Shown: in pieces, positions 15,382 to 23,756 of the stretch
Layout of the letters: each line of letters starts with the position of its first letter
How positions within the stretch are numbered: the first letter of the stretch is position 1
NCBI RefSeq assembly: GCF_030730875.1
Contig: NZ_JAVAMA010000003.1
Coordinates: 310,001-374,000 of the forward strand
Length of the DNA: 64,000 bases
Direction: 5' to 3'
Source: Sphingomonas sp. DG1-23
GTDB lineage: Bacteria; Pseudomonadota; Alphaproteobacteria; Sphingomonadales; Sphingomonadaceae
Program-made: the position numbers and the translations under genes
The notes under the pieces: generated by a model
The model's input: only the letters and a program-made list of their open reading frames with translations
Databases searched by the model: none
What the model was told of the DNA's origin: nothing

Positions 15382-16461
15382 TCAGAGCGCGATCGACGCG
15401 GGCCGCGCCGCGCGTGCGAAGCTCTCGTCGACATATTTCGCATAGGGAACCGGGCGCGACAGCGCGCCCGCCGCGACTGCCATTTCCATCAATTCCTCGA
15501 ACTCGCGCGGGATCATGCGCAAATCGCCATAGGTCACGCGATCGGACGGGTTGCTCATCACGAACCGCAATATCTCGGGATCCTGGTTGAAATATTCGCG
15601 CCTCGCGGCGAGCTGGATCGCCTTCTCGCGGTTTTGGCGCTGCCCATCGAGCCAGGCGCCCGCGGCGAGCACGTAGTTGACGAGGTTCTGCACCAGCGGC
15701 CGGTTCTTCCGGATCAATTCCTCGCGCACCGTCAGCACGCAGCACATGTATCGCGGCCATTCGTCGCGCGTCATCCGCAGCACGCGCGCATAGCCCGCGC
15801 TCTGCGCCGCCGCGCCGAAGGGCTCGCCGGTGCAATAGGCATCGACTCCCTTCACGTAGAGCGCGGCGGGCATGTCCGCCGGCGCCATCTCGACGATCTC
15901 GACATCGTCGGGCGTCATGCCTTCATTGGCCAGCATCCTGCGCAGGAACAGGAAGTCGACGGCGAAGCGGCTGGGGATCGCGATACGCTTGCCGGCGAGA
16001 TCGCGGAAGCGCCGATAGGGTGCATCGGTGCGGACCATGATCACCGCGCCCGAGCGGTGGCCGATCGAGACGATCTTGACCGGAACTTGCTTGTCGGCGA
16101 GGTCCATCACCAGCGGGGCGAGCATATAGGCCGCCTGGAGATCGCCGGACATCAGCGATTCCTTCAATTCGGGCCAACCGGTATATTTGCTGAATTTGAA
16201 TGCGAGTTGGGCTGCATCGCTCATGCCGAACGGGTTGGCGGCTTCGTTGGCGGCGCTGGCGATCGGGAGGGTCAGATTGCAGGTCACCGCCAGACCGCCG
16301 ACCTTGACCGGCTCGACGGCGGGAGCAGGCGACAGGAATCTGCGCGCCGGGAGCTCTATGGCGGCGGCCGCACCCGCGCCGAGCGCGCCGCGCAAAAGCC
16401 AGCGCCGGCCGACATTGCGATCGACGCCCGCGGATGATTGCGATGGCCGCTCCGGTTCCAT
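15382..16461 (-). CDS. ABC transporter substrate-binding protein, NMT1/NrtA-like, Tat-exported
   Basis: A 359-residue periplasmic binding protein. The N-terminus RRWLLRGALGAGAAAA is a twin-arginine signal. The mature part opens VKVGGLAVTCNLTLPIA, then has GDLQAAYMLAPL and AGKRIAIPSRFAVDFLFLRRML, the typical elements of NitT/TauT binding proteins (CmpA/NrtA/SsuA/NMT1 group). Twin-arginine export is typical of cofactor-loaded or tightly folded members such as NrtA. The start at 16461 gives a normal signal length; the ribosome-binding site is weak. First gene of the five-gene operon and divergent from the copper chaperone gene, with 210 bp between them. Confidence 0.88.
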   Translation of the reverse strand: MEPERPSQSSAGVDRNVGRRWLLRGALGAGAAAAIELPARRFLSPAPAVEPVKVGGLAVTCNLTLPIASAANEAANPFGMSDAAQLAFKFSKYTGWPELKESLMSGDLQAAYMLAPLVMDLADKQVPVKIVSIGHRSGAVIMVRTDAPYRRFRDLAGKRIAIPSRFAVDFLFLRRMLANEGMTPDDVEIVEMAPADMPAALYVKGVDAYCTGEPFGAAAQSAGYARVLRMTRDEWPRYMCCVLTVREELIRKNRPLVQNLVNYVLAAGAWLDGQRQNREKAIQLAARREYFNQDPEILRFVMSNPSDRVTYGDLRMIPREFEELMEMAVAAGALSRPVPYAKYVDESFARAARPASIAL

Positions 16462-16671
16462 GGTTCGTATGGCTAGCGGCGCATCCAGGGGCGTACAAGG
16501 GCGACTCCAACCGAGGTCGCAGCCGGTTGGGCGCGCGTCCAGACCGTGTCGGATGGTCCGGGAGCGCGGGGGCGGGAGACATGAATTTCCCGCTCGTATT
16601 TCCGGCGAAGTTCGTGGAAGCTCGGCAGCGCCGCGAGGGGCATGGAACCGAACGTCAAAGGGGAGAGTGCC

Positions 16672-17121
16672 GTGAGAAGACTGGCTTGCGCCCTGTTTCT
16701 GCCGGTGACCGTCATCGCCTGCACCCAGCCAGCGCCGCTCGAGGTGAAGGACGTGTGGACCCGCGACAGTGTCGGACGTACGGCAAATGCCGCCGTCTAC
16801 ATGACGATCCGTTCGGGTAGCGCAGATCGCCTCGTCGGCGCTTCGACTCCCGTCGCCGGAAAGACCGACCTGATGACGATGGAGGCCCGTAACGGGACGA
16901 TGGCGATGAAATATATCGAGGGCATCGATATTCCGGCGGGCGAGCCGGTGCGCCTGAACGCGCGCGGATTGCACGTCTGGCTGGCCGATCTGCACCGGCC
17001 GCTCACCGCCGGGCAATCCATTCCACTATCGCTCGAATTCGAAAAGGCGGGCGAGCGCCAGGTCACCGTCTCGGTCATGTCGCCCGCTGCAGCGCCGGTC
17101 GCATCCGAAATGGCGATGTGA
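16672..17121 (+). CDS. PCu(A)C-type periplasmic copper chaperone, lipoprotein
   Basis: A 149-residue protein with a lipoprotein signal (lipobox VIAC, Cys17) and the PCu(A)C fold (DUF461): VWTRDSVGRTANAAVYMTI, IPAGEPVRL, RGLHVWLADL. The family copper motif is H(M)-X10-M-X21-H-X-M. Here the spacing is exact, with Met68, Met79 and His101, but the last Met is Trp103. Copper affinity may be changed. The GTG at 16672 has AGGGGAGAG upstream. PCu(A)C proteins deliver Cu(I) to the CuA site with SCO; a SCO gene lies in the divergent operon. A hydrophilic tail with scattered Met closes the protein. Confidence 0.87.
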   Translation: MRRLACALFLPVTVIACTQPAPLEVKDVWTRDSVGRTANAAVYMTIRSGSADRLVGASTPVAGKTDLMTMEARNGTMAMKYIEGIDIPAGEPVRLNARGLHVWLADLHRPLTAGQSIPLSLEFEKAGERQVTVSVMSPAAAPVASEMAM

Positions 17122-17170
17122 GGCGAGCTGCGGGCCTTGCCTGCAGGAGCCCGGAGCCTAAACCCGCGGC

Positions 17171-18832
17171 ATGACATCCTTTCGACTCGCGCTTGCGTCA
17201 ACCCTGCTCGCCGGCGCCCCTTTCGCTTCATGGGCACAAGACGGCGCCGCCGCACGCGTCACCGAGACCGTCCAGACGCTCGCGTCCGATACGTTCGAGG
17301 GCCGCGCGCCCGGCACGGCGGGCGAAGATCGGACGATCGGCTATCTGATCGCCCGATTCCAGAGCCTCGGCCTCCAGCCCGCCGGGCCCCACGGCCAATG
17401 GGTGCAGCGCGTGCCGCTGCTCCATACCCGGCTCGGCAAGCCGGCCATGCTTTCCTTCAGCGGCTCCAAAGGCACGACGCCGATCGACATGGCGAAGGAC
17501 ATCTATCTGTCGACCATTCGTCCCGACGACCGCGCCATGATCGACGCGCCGATGGTGTTCGTCGGCTTCGGAGTCAACGCGCCGGAACGCAAATGGGATG
17601 ATTTCAAGGGCGCGGACCTGAAGGGCAAGGTCGTCGTCTTCCTCGTCAACGATCCCGATTTCGAAGCGAGGCCGGGCGAAGCCGTCGCGGGCCGCTTCGG
17701 CGACCGGACCATGACCTATTACGGACGCTGGACCTACAAGTTCGAGGAGGCCGCGCGGCAGGGCGCGATCGGCGCGCTGATCGTCCATGATACCGCAGGC
17801 GCGGGCTATGGCTGGAACGTCGTCGTCAGCCCCGGCGGCGAGAATTACGACATCGCGCGAAAGCCGGACGCGCTGACCAGCGTGCGGCTCCAGGGATGGC
17901 TGTCGGAAGCGACGGCAAGGAGCCTTTTCGCCTCGGCCGCACTCGATTTGGATGCGATGAAGGCGGCCGCGCGCCAGCCGGGGTTTCGCCCCGTCGAGCT
18001 CAAGGGCGTCAGGTTCAACGCCGATATCCCGGTCACGCACGAAATTTTGACCAGCCACAACGTCCTCGCACGCATTCCCGGCACGACCCGCGGCGACGAA
18101 GTGGTGATGTACGGTGCGCATTGGGACGCATACGGCAAGGGCGCGCCCGACGCGCAAGGCCGGATCTATCGCGCCGGTGCCAATGACGACGCCTTGGGCA
18201 TTGCCGGAATGCTGGAGATCGCGCGATCGATGATGGCGGCTCCGCCCCCTGCCCGCAGCGTCGTCTTCGCGGCATGGACGGCGGAAGAGCGCGGGCTGCT
18301 GGGATCGGAATATTATGCCGCCAATCCGGTCTACCCGATGGAGAAGACGGTCGCCAACCTGACGCTCGACATCCTCCAGACCGCCGGGCTTGCCAACGAC
18401 GTGGTGCTGGTCGGCAAGGGGCAGAACTCGCTCGAGGACGATATGGCGCGCGTCGCCGCGAGCCAGGGCCGCCGGGTGACGCCCGAAAGCCTTCCGGAGC
18501 GTGGCCTATTCTATCGTGCCGACCATTTCTCCTTCGCCAAACGTGGCGTGCCCGTGATGTTGCTGATGGGCATTGCCGGCGCGTCCGACCTGAAGGCGGG
18601 CGGCACCGCGGCGGGACAAGCGTGGATCGATGCCTATACCGGCAACTGCTATCATCAGGCCTGCGACGCCTGGGCCCCGGACTGGAAGCTCGACGGCGCA
18701 TTGCAGGACATCGCGCTCGCCGGGCAGGTCGGCAGCGAGCTTGCGCACGGCGATAAATGGCCGAGCTGGAAGCCGGGATCCGAGTTTCTCGCCATTCGCG
18801 AGAAGCAATTGAAGACCGTCGGCGCGAAATAG
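17171..18832 (+). CDS. M28-family metallopeptidase with PA domain, exported
   Basis: A 553-residue protein with a signal peptide cut near Ala-Gln (residues 22-23). It has an N-terminal segment, a PA-type insert around residues 120-260, and an M28 zinc-aminopeptidase domain. Visible metal and catalytic residues are GAHWDAYG (His, Asp), GANDDALG (bridging Asp), TAEERGLLGS (catalytic Glu and zinc Glu), TLDIL (Asp) and NCYHQACD (His). Family members trim N-terminal residues from peptides outside the cytoplasm. It follows the PCu(A)C gene by about 50 bp and may be co-transcribed, but a functional link to copper is not evident. Confidence 0.9.
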   Translation: MTSFRLALASTLLAGAPFASWAQDGAAARVTETVQTLASDTFEGRAPGTAGEDRTIGYLIARFQSLGLQPAGPHGQWVQRVPLLHTRLGKPAMLSFSGSKGTTPIDMAKDIYLSTIRPDDRAMIDAPMVFVGFGVNAPERKWDDFKGADLKGKVVVFLVNDPDFEARPGEAVAGRFGDRTMTYYGRWTYKFEEAARQGAIGALIVHDTAGAGYGWNVVVSPGGENYDIARKPDALTSVRLQGWLSEATARSLFASAALDLDAMKAAARQPGFRPVELKGVRFNADIPVTHEILTSHNVLARIPGTTRGDEVVMYGAHWDAYGKGAPDAQGRIYRAGANDDALGIAGMLEIARSMMAAPPPARSVVFAAWTAEERGLLGSEYYAANPVYPMEKTVANLTLDILQTAGLANDVVLVGKGQNSLEDDMARVAASQGRRVTPESLPERGLFYRADHFSFAKRGVPVMLLMGIAGASDLKAGGTAAGQAWIDAYTGNCYHQACDAWAPDWKLDGALQDIALAGQVGSELAHGDKWPSWKPGSEFLAIREKQLKTVGAK

Positions 18833-18840
18833 CTGCCCGT

Positions 18841-18863
18841 CCCGCTCTGCCATGAAAAGCGGG
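18841..18863 (+). terminator. Hairpin after the M28 peptidase gene
   Basis: CCCGCT (18841-18846) pairs with AGCGGG (18858-18863) across an 11-nt loop, 8 bp after the peptidase stop, without a strong U-tract. The remaining 180 bp up to the convergent TetR gene show nothing else recognisable. Confidence 0.35.
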
Positions 18864-19039
18864 CCGGTCCTGGATGATCTCTACCGGACTTCCGGTCGCG
18901 TCAGGGCGCCAGCGCCACTGTATTGGCCTCGCCGTAAGCATCTTGACGCGCCTGGTCTTGAGCGGCCCCGGGCGTATTTGGCGACCCAGCCATCAGCGAT
19001 CGCCGTCAGCAAATCCCGGATGGGCCTGCAGGCAATGGA

Positions 19040-19702
19040 CTAGCGCGCGCGCTCCGGCGCCGGATTACGCGTCATCAGGCCCTCGAGATAGACGCACAGC
19101 ATGTCCGCGAGCGCATCGGCATAGGTCAGGATCTCCGCAGGCGTGCGCGGCGTCTCCGAGAAGCTGCTGCCGACCTGGCTCAGAGTCGTCCTGATCAGAT
19201 CGGCGGCGAGCGCGTGCGTTTCCGCCGAGGCCCGGGGGAGCGCCTCCTGCACGAATATCTCGAAGATATGCTCTCCCGAGGCCCGCACTTCGGACGCCTC
19301 GGGCGCATCGCGGTAGAGCGGCGCCGCGTCGTTCAACGCCAGCCGCACCGTCGCCTCGTCGCACTCCGAACCGATAAAGGCATGCACGAGCCTGCGCAGC
19401 CGCAGCAGGGGCGGGCACGCCCTGTCCTCCAGGATCTCGCGGAGCAATTGCGTCGTGCGGCGCCACTCGTCGCTTTGCAGACGGAAGAGAATCGCCGCCT
19501 TGTTGGGGAAATACTGGTAAAGCGACCCGACGCTTACGCCGGCACGCGCGGCGACTCGCGCGGTGGTGAATCGCTGCGCACCTTCGTTCGCCAAAACCTG
19601 AATAGCCGCGTCGAGCACCGCCGCGACGAGATCGTTCGAACGTGCCTGTCGGGGGTGTTTGCGCGAGGCGACACGCGGGGTCTGAGGGGTCCTTGCAGTC
19701 AT
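19040..19702 (-). CDS. TetR/AcrR-family transcriptional regulator
   Basis: A 220-residue repressor-type protein. Residues 20-70 are the TetR DNA-binding domain (LDAAIQVLANEGAQRFTTARVAARAGVSVGSLYQYFPNKAAIL), followed by an all-helical ligand-binding half. The gene is divergent from the O-methyltransferase gene with 84 bp between them, where a perfect CGAGCA-N5-TGCTCG inverted repeat lies, so it probably controls that gene and itself. Ligand unknown. Confidence 0.93.
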   Translation of the reverse strand: MTARTPQTPRVASRKHPRQARSNDLVAAVLDAAIQVLANEGAQRFTTARVAARAGVSVGSLYQYFPNKAAILFRLQSDEWRRTTQLLREILEDRACPPLLRLRRLVHAFIGSECDEATVRLALNDAAPLYRDAPEASEVRASGEHIFEIFVQEALPRASAETHALAADLIRTTLSQVGSSFSETPRTPAEILTYADALADMLCVYLEGLMTRNPAPERAR

Positions 19703-19753
19703 CCCGAGCCAATGCGAATAGGAAACCTGACGAACTAATCGTATTTAATCCGG

Positions 19754-19770
19754 CGAGCAATCGCTGCTCG
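19754..19770. promoter_or_regulatory. Candidate TetR operator
   Basis: CGAGCA (19754-19759), a 5-nt spacer and TGCTCG (19765-19770) form a perfect 17-bp inverted repeat in the TetR/O-methyltransferase divergent gap, ending 17 bp before the methyltransferase ATG. Size and symmetry suit a TetR dimer. GGAGA just downstream is the ribosome-binding site. Confidence 0.5.
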
Positions 19771-19786
19771 AAACCGGAGAAAATGC

Positions 19787-20452
19787 ATGACCAGTCTCAC
19801 TGCGGCGCCCGTGGCGCCGCTGCTCGATCGCCTGTTCGCTGCGGCGGAGGCGTCTTCGCCCTCGGCAAGCCCGGCATTCGCGTCGCTGTCGAGCGAGGAG
19901 CGCTATCGCCTGATGCGAAGCAAAACCGCCTATCGCGAACTGTACGCGAACCTGAAGGACTTCGCGCTGCCGGTCTCGCGGGAGACCGGAAAGCTGCTCT
20001 ACATGCTAGCGCGGGCGACCCGCGCGCGATCCATCGTCGAGTTCGGGACGTCGTTCGGCCTTTCTACGCTGCACCTCGCCGCTGCGCTGCGCGACAATGG
20101 CGGCGGCCAGCTAATCACCAGCGAGTTCGAGCCGTCGAAAGTGGCGCAGGCGAGAGCGCATCTCGAGGAAGGCGGCCTTGCCGACCTGGTCGAGTTTCGC
20201 GAGGGCGACGCGCTGGAGAGTCTCGCATCGGCCCTGCCGGAAGCCATCGACCTCGTCCTGCTCGACGGCGCGAAGGCGCTGTATGCCGACATATTGGGTC
20301 TGCTGGAGCCCCGGTTGCGCCCGGGCGCGGTGATCGTCGCCGACAATGCGGACTATTGCCCGGAATATCTCGAGCAGGTGGGCTCGATCGCCGGGGGATA
20401 TATCTCGATGTCGTTCACCGATGACGTCGAGCTCACGGTGCGGATCGGCTGA
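19787..20452 (+). CDS. Class I SAM-dependent O-methyltransferase (CCoAOMT-like)
   Basis: A 221-residue methyltransferase with motif I VEFGTSFGLSTLHLA, acidic loop SEFEP, an LVLLDGAK strand and VIVADNADYC, matching the small catechol/caffeoyl-CoA O-methyltransferase group (Methyltransf_24/3). The N-terminal helix region is typical of these divalent-cation-dependent enzymes. The ATG has GGAGA 7-8 nt upstream. It is divergent from a TetR regulator and followed by a very strong hairpin, so it is a stand-alone unit, probably induced by a small aromatic or toxic compound (inference). Confidence 0.85.
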   Translation: MTSLTAAPVAPLLDRLFAAAEASSPSASPAFASLSSEERYRLMRSKTAYRELYANLKDFALPVSRETGKLLYMLARATRARSIVEFGTSFGLSTLHLAAALRDNGGGQLITSEFEPSKVAQARAHLEEGGLADLVEFREGDALESLASALPEAIDLVLLDGAKALYADILGLLEPRLRPGAVIVADNADYCPEYLEQVGSIAGGYISMSFTDDVELTVRIG

Positions 20453-20457
20453 CGGAA

Positions 20458-20485
20458 GGCGCGGGAGCATCGGTGCTCCCGCGCC
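20458..20485 (+). terminator. Strong bidirectional hairpin terminator
   Basis: GGCGCGGGAGCA (20458-20469) and TGCTCCCGCGCC (20474-20485) form a perfect 12-bp stem around a TCGG tetraloop, six bases after the O-methyltransferase stop and between convergent genes. Confidence 0.75.
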
Positions 20486-20523
20486 CGATCGCCAATCGAC
20501 CCGTCTCGTTCGCGAGGCTTCGC

Positions 20524-20946
20524 CTATCTCGCGTCTTTTGGTTGCGGCGCCGGACGGCTCACGATGAATGCCGCGCATCCGGCCATGACCAGCCCGACGA
20601 TCGTCTCGGCCGCCAGACCCGGACGCGCGCCCCACCAGAAGAGTCCGTAGCCCAGCGCGATCCCGGTACACGCCAGCACCTTCGCCCGGGGGCCGATCGC
20701 GCCCTCTTCCTGCCATGCGCGCAGCGTCTGCCCGAAGCGGGGATGCCCGAGCAGCCAGGCCTCGAGCCGCGGCGAGGAACGCGCGAAACAACCGGCCGCG
20801 AGGATCAGAAAGATCGTCGTCGGCATCAGCGGCACCAGCGCCCCGATGAACCCGAGGACGACGAACAGCAAGCCGAGCGCCAGCCATAGCGTCCGCGAGA
20901 CATGGCGCACCAGTCGGCGCGGGCTACGCTCAGGCGAAGGCGGCAT
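20524..20946 (-). CDS. YbaN-family (DUF454) inner-membrane protein
   Basis: A 140-residue membrane protein with three or four hydrophobic segments and the DUF454 signature: LGLLFVVLGFIGALVPLMPTTIF, then LAAGCFARSSPRLEAWLLGHPRFG. The core of about 115 residues is the family length, with a short basic N-terminal tail. Function is not known for the family. It stands alone between the hairpin terminator and a decayed region. Confidence 0.88.
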   Translation of the reverse strand: MPPSPERSPRRLVRHVSRTLWLALGLLFVVLGFIGALVPLMPTTIFLILAAGCFARSSPRLEAWLLGHPRFGQTLRAWQEEGAIGPRAKVLACTGIALGYGLFWWGARPGLAAETIVGLVMAGCAAFIVSRPAPQPKDAR

Positions 20947-21341
20947 CGACCACTGGCGGCACGCGGGTGAAGGCGGCTTCGGTGCCGGAGATCAGCTATT
21001 CCTCCTCTTCGATGGCCGGATCGGGCGTATCCGACGCAGCGGCATTCGCGCCGGTGTCGCGCCCGCCCGTCCCGGGGTTGTCGCAAGATGCCGCGCGCCG
21101 AACGGCGCGTCGAGGCCCAATCGACGGCTCGATAGAAGGACCGCGTCGGGAAGATCGCACTCGGCGATGCCCGGTCGACCGCTTCCCATCCGCCGCCCGG
21201 TGCCTTGTACAGCGCGGCGAGCTGATGCAGGTCCGGCGCCCGGCACTGGATGGCTGGTCCTCCTTTCGAAACCCTCCCGCGCGCGGCCAAGCTGCGCAAG
21301 GACGACGACCGGCCTGCAGCGCCTCGCGCCGGGCAATGGAC
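20947..21341. other. 395-bp stretch without an intact gene
   Basis: No frame here has both a start with ribosome-binding site and a recognisable protein. On the minus strand the piece listed separately looks like the last residues of a NodT-type efflux protein; the rest resembles neither flank. It lies directly downstream of the tautomerase operon. Confidence 0.5.
21174..21300 (-). pseudogene. Remnant of a NodT-type outer-membrane efflux protein C-terminus
   Basis: A minus-strand frame reads DLHQLAALYKAPGGGWEA, closely matching the conserved end LVALYKALGGGWE of NodT/OprM-family outer-membrane efflux lipoproteins. No upstream beta-barrel/coiled-coil sequence is present and the frame continues past the normal end. 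It is best read as a leftover of a deleted RND efflux operon; the intact NodT-type gene at 42764-44236 ends differently. Confidence 0.4.
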
Positions 21342-21554
21342 TCAATCCCCGGCCCGATACGCCTGCGGAATTACGAACACTTCGTCCGCACGCGCGTAAC
21401 CGCCATCCTTGACCTCCTCGATCAGGACCATCGTATGCGGGCGAGCGGCCTCTGAAAAATACTCGGCCAGCAGGTCGGTGGTGCGGTGGACGATCTCTTC
21501 CTTTTGGCGGAGGGACAGCGCGGCTTCGGGAATCTTGAAATTGACGAAAGGCAT
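21342..21554 (-). CDS. 4-oxalocrotonate tautomerase-family protein
   Basis: A 70-residue protein that begins Met-Pro; removal of Met exposes Pro1, the catalytic base of this superfamily. The pattern PFVNFKIPEAALSLRQKEEIVHRTTDLLAEYF...TMVLIEEV is the family beta-alpha-beta fold. GGAG precedes the ATG by 6 nt. Last gene of a four-gene minus-strand set (two SDRs, DoxX, tautomerase), which suggests handling of reactive quinones or aromatic intermediates. Confidence 0.9.
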   Translation of the reverse strand: MPFVNFKIPEAALSLRQKEEIVHRTTDLLAEYFSEAARPHTMVLIEEVKDGGYARADEVFVIPQAYRAGD

Positions 21555-21573
21555 GAGGAGCTCCGTGGTTTGA

Positions 21574-22035
21574 TCAGCTGCGGTTGGAGATCATTCGGTC
21601 GAGCGAAAAGCGCCCGCCCCCGCGCATCGCGACGGCCGCGCCGACGAGACCGAGAATGATCGGATATTCGATACCGCGGTCGATCCACGGATAGGTCGGC
21701 CCGAGCGCGAGGCAGATCGCGACCATCTGCACGGCAAAGGCCAACGCCAGCATCCGCGTCGCCAATCCGGCGGCGAGCATCGCGCCCCCGACGCCCTCGA
21801 GCACGGCGATCGCCATGGCGATCTGCGGCGCGAACGGCAGGCCCAGCACCGTATCGATCAGCCGGGTCGAGCCCGCCATGGGATCCGCCATCGAGCCGTG
21901 CGGAAGTCCGAACAGCTTGGGGACGCCGTGCGTGACCAGGGTCAATCCATAGCCCAGTCGCAACGCCGCATAGGCGACCGGCTCGCCGGCCGCAAAGACG
22001 CGCGGGGGCAGCGCCGACAGGAGGCCTGGCGCCAT
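21574..22035 (-). CDS. DoxX-family membrane protein
   Basis: A 153-residue protein with four hydrophobic segments; LRLGYGLTLVTHGVPKLFG and VLEGVGGAMLAAGLATRMLAL are the DoxX/DoxD signatures. Start at 22035 is 3 bp after the upstream SDR stop, with GGGGG upstream, so it is co-translated. DoxX proteins are linked to quinone reduction or redox stress complexes; the specific role here is unknown. Confidence 0.9.
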   Translation of the reverse strand: MAPGLLSALPPRVFAAGEPVAYAALRLGYGLTLVTHGVPKLFGLPHGSMADPMAGSTRLIDTVLGLPFAPQIAMAIAVLEGVGGAMLAAGLATRMLALAFAVQMVAICLALGPTYPWIDRGIEYPIILGLVGAAVAMRGGGRFSLDRMISNRS

Positions 22036-22038
22036 CGC

Positions 22039-22938
22039 TCAGCCCCCTGCCCGCGGATGCAGCAGATCGGCATGGCCGATCCGGTGCAGAAATTCGGCGC
22101 GAACCCGGTCGATCACCGCGAAGCTCACTTCCGCGCCGTCGCTGGCCGGATCGACATGGACGCGGAGCGGCCGCTCGCCGCGAGGTGCGGCCACGATATT
22201 CACGACTGCCCTGCCGACTGCCGCCGGGTCCGCCGATTCCGGGACGGTCGCGGCCAAGGCATCCTTTATCCGGTCGGCGAATGCAGCGGGCCAGGCCGCG
22301 GCATATTGCCCGGCGGTCTGCGCGTCGGCCGGGCTGCCGGCATGCGCGAAATGATTGGTGCCGGTGGTGAAGGCGCCCGGTACGACGATCGAGGTTTCGA
22401 TGCCGAGCGGTGCCAGTTCCTTCGCATAACAGATCGCGAGCGCGTCCATCGCGGCCTTGGCCGCGAAATAGGGGCCGAGCAGCGGCGGCACGCCCCCTGC
22501 GACGCTGCTGCTGCCTATCCATATCTGCAGCCCGTCGGCTGCCGCGCGCATGTGCGGCAGCACCGCCCGGTTCACCCGTTGCGCGCCGAGCACGTTGATG
22601 TCGTACACTTCGGCAAGCTGCGCGGGCGTGAAGGCCTCGCTCGGCCCCCAGGTCATGTGCCCGGCATTGTGGACGACGACATCCAGTCGCCCCTGATCGG
22701 CGATGATCGCGTCGACCGCCGACGCTATCGAGGCTTCGTCCTGCACGTCGAGTTCTGCCGTACGCAGATCTGCTCCGTACTCGCCGGCCCAGGCGGCGGC
22801 CTCGGCGACCGCAGGCGCATTCCTGTCGCGCGTGCTGCGCATCGATGCATAAGCGACGTGGCCCGCAAGCGCGAGATCGCGCGCGATGATCCGGCCGAAG
22901 CCGCTCGACGCGCCGGTTACGAGAATGGTCTTGCCCAT
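22039..22938 (-). CDS. Short-chain dehydrogenase/reductase
   Basis: A 299-residue classical SDR: cofactor motif TGASSGFGRIIA (residues 8-19), NNAG-equivalent VHNAGHMTW, and a catalytic Ser...Tyr-x3-Lys where the Tyr reads GPYFAAKAAMDAL. The C-terminal extension beyond the core is longer than average. It follows the next SDR by about 11 bp in one operon. Confidence 0.9.
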   Translation of the reverse strand: MGKTILVTGASSGFGRIIARDLALAGHVAYASMRSTRDRNAPAVAEAAAWAGEYGADLRTAELDVQDEASIASAVDAIIADQGRLDVVVHNAGHMTWGPSEAFTPAQLAEVYDINVLGAQRVNRAVLPHMRAAADGLQIWIGSSSVAGGVPPLLGPYFAAKAAMDALAICYAKELAPLGIETSIVVPGAFTTGTNHFAHAGSPADAQTAGQYAAAWPAAFADRIKDALAATVPESADPAAVGRAVVNIVAAPRGERPLRVHVDPASDGAEVSFAVIDRVRAEFLHRIGHADLLHPRAGG

Positions 22939-22949
22939 CGTCCTGCTCC

Positions 22950-23687
22950 TCAGATCACGCCGCCATTGGCGCGCACCACCTGGCCGTTGATCCAGCCCGC
23001 GTCGGGACCTGCCAGCACGGCGACGACGCGCGCGATATCCTCGGGGTCGCCGATGCGGCCGAACGGGTTCGTGCCGGCGATCGCCGCGACCTGATCTTCG
23101 GACTTGTCGGCGAGGAACAATTCGGTCGCGACCGGCCCCGGCGCGACGGCGTTGACGGAGATCCGCCGGGCGCCGAGCTCCTTGGCCAGGACGTGAGTCA
23201 TTGCCTCGACCGCCGCCTTGGTCGCGGCGTAGACGCCATAACCGGGCTGGTAGAGACCGACGACGCTCGACGAGAAGCTGATGATGCGCCCGCCATCGAC
23301 AAGGCGCTTCGCCGCCTCGCGCATCCCGCGGAACACGCCACCAAGATTGATCGCCACCTGCTGCGCGAAGGCGGCATCGTCGAAGTCCGCGATCGGGGCG
23401 AGTTTCATCATGCCGGCATTGTTCACCAGCACGTCGACCCGGCCGAACGCCTGTTCAGCGGCGTCGAACAGCCCGGACATCTCCCCGGTGTCGGCGACAT
23501 CGGCGCGCACCGCGATTGCCCGGCCGCCCGCCCGGCCAATCGCGCCGACAAGCTCGTCGGCCGCCTCGCGGCCATGGGCATAGTTGACCGTCACGGCGAA
23601 TCCATCCGCAGCCAGTCGACGCGCGATTGCCGCGCCGATCCCCCGGGAACCACCGGTTACGATTGCACTGCGGGTCTGCTCGAACAT
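22950..23687 (-). CDS. Short-chain dehydrogenase/reductase (3-oxoacyl-ACP-reductase-like)
   Basis: A 245-residue classical SDR: TGGSRGIGAAIARRL, VNNAGMM, the SSS...YGVYAATKAA catalytic region and the PGPVATELF segment. NADP preference is suggested by basic residues after the first strand. GAGGAG lies just upstream of the ATG. First gene of the minus-strand operon, divergent from a LysR regulator with a palindrome in the 95-bp gap. Proximity to KduI invites a KduD call, but the LysR/DoxX context speaks against it. Confidence 0.9.
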   Translation of the reverse strand: MFEQTRSAIVTGGSRGIGAAIARRLAADGFAVTVNYAHGREAADELVGAIGRAGGRAIAVRADVADTGEMSGLFDAAEQAFGRVDVLVNNAGMMKLAPIADFDDAAFAQQVAINLGGVFRGMREAAKRLVDGGRIISFSSSVVGLYQPGYGVYAATKAAVEAMTHVLAKELGARRISVNAVAPGPVATELFLADKSEDQVAAIAGTNPFGRIGDPEDIARVVAVLAGPDAGWINGQVVRANGGVI

Positions 23688-23756
23688 TGGCTATCTCCTC
23701 GAACGAGCAGATAGCATTCGGCTCCACCGGGATAATCCGGCTTGATTTGACAACTA

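Noticed and set aside
14768..15835. 355-residue version of the SCO protein
   Set aside because: The first 152 codons are an out-of-frame reading of the binding-protein gene; the membrane anchor begins at 15379.
22950..23687. SDR as KduD next to KduI
   Set aside because: It lies in a LysR-SDR-SDR-DoxX-tautomerase set on the far side of the LysR gene, and carries a generic FabG-like pattern.
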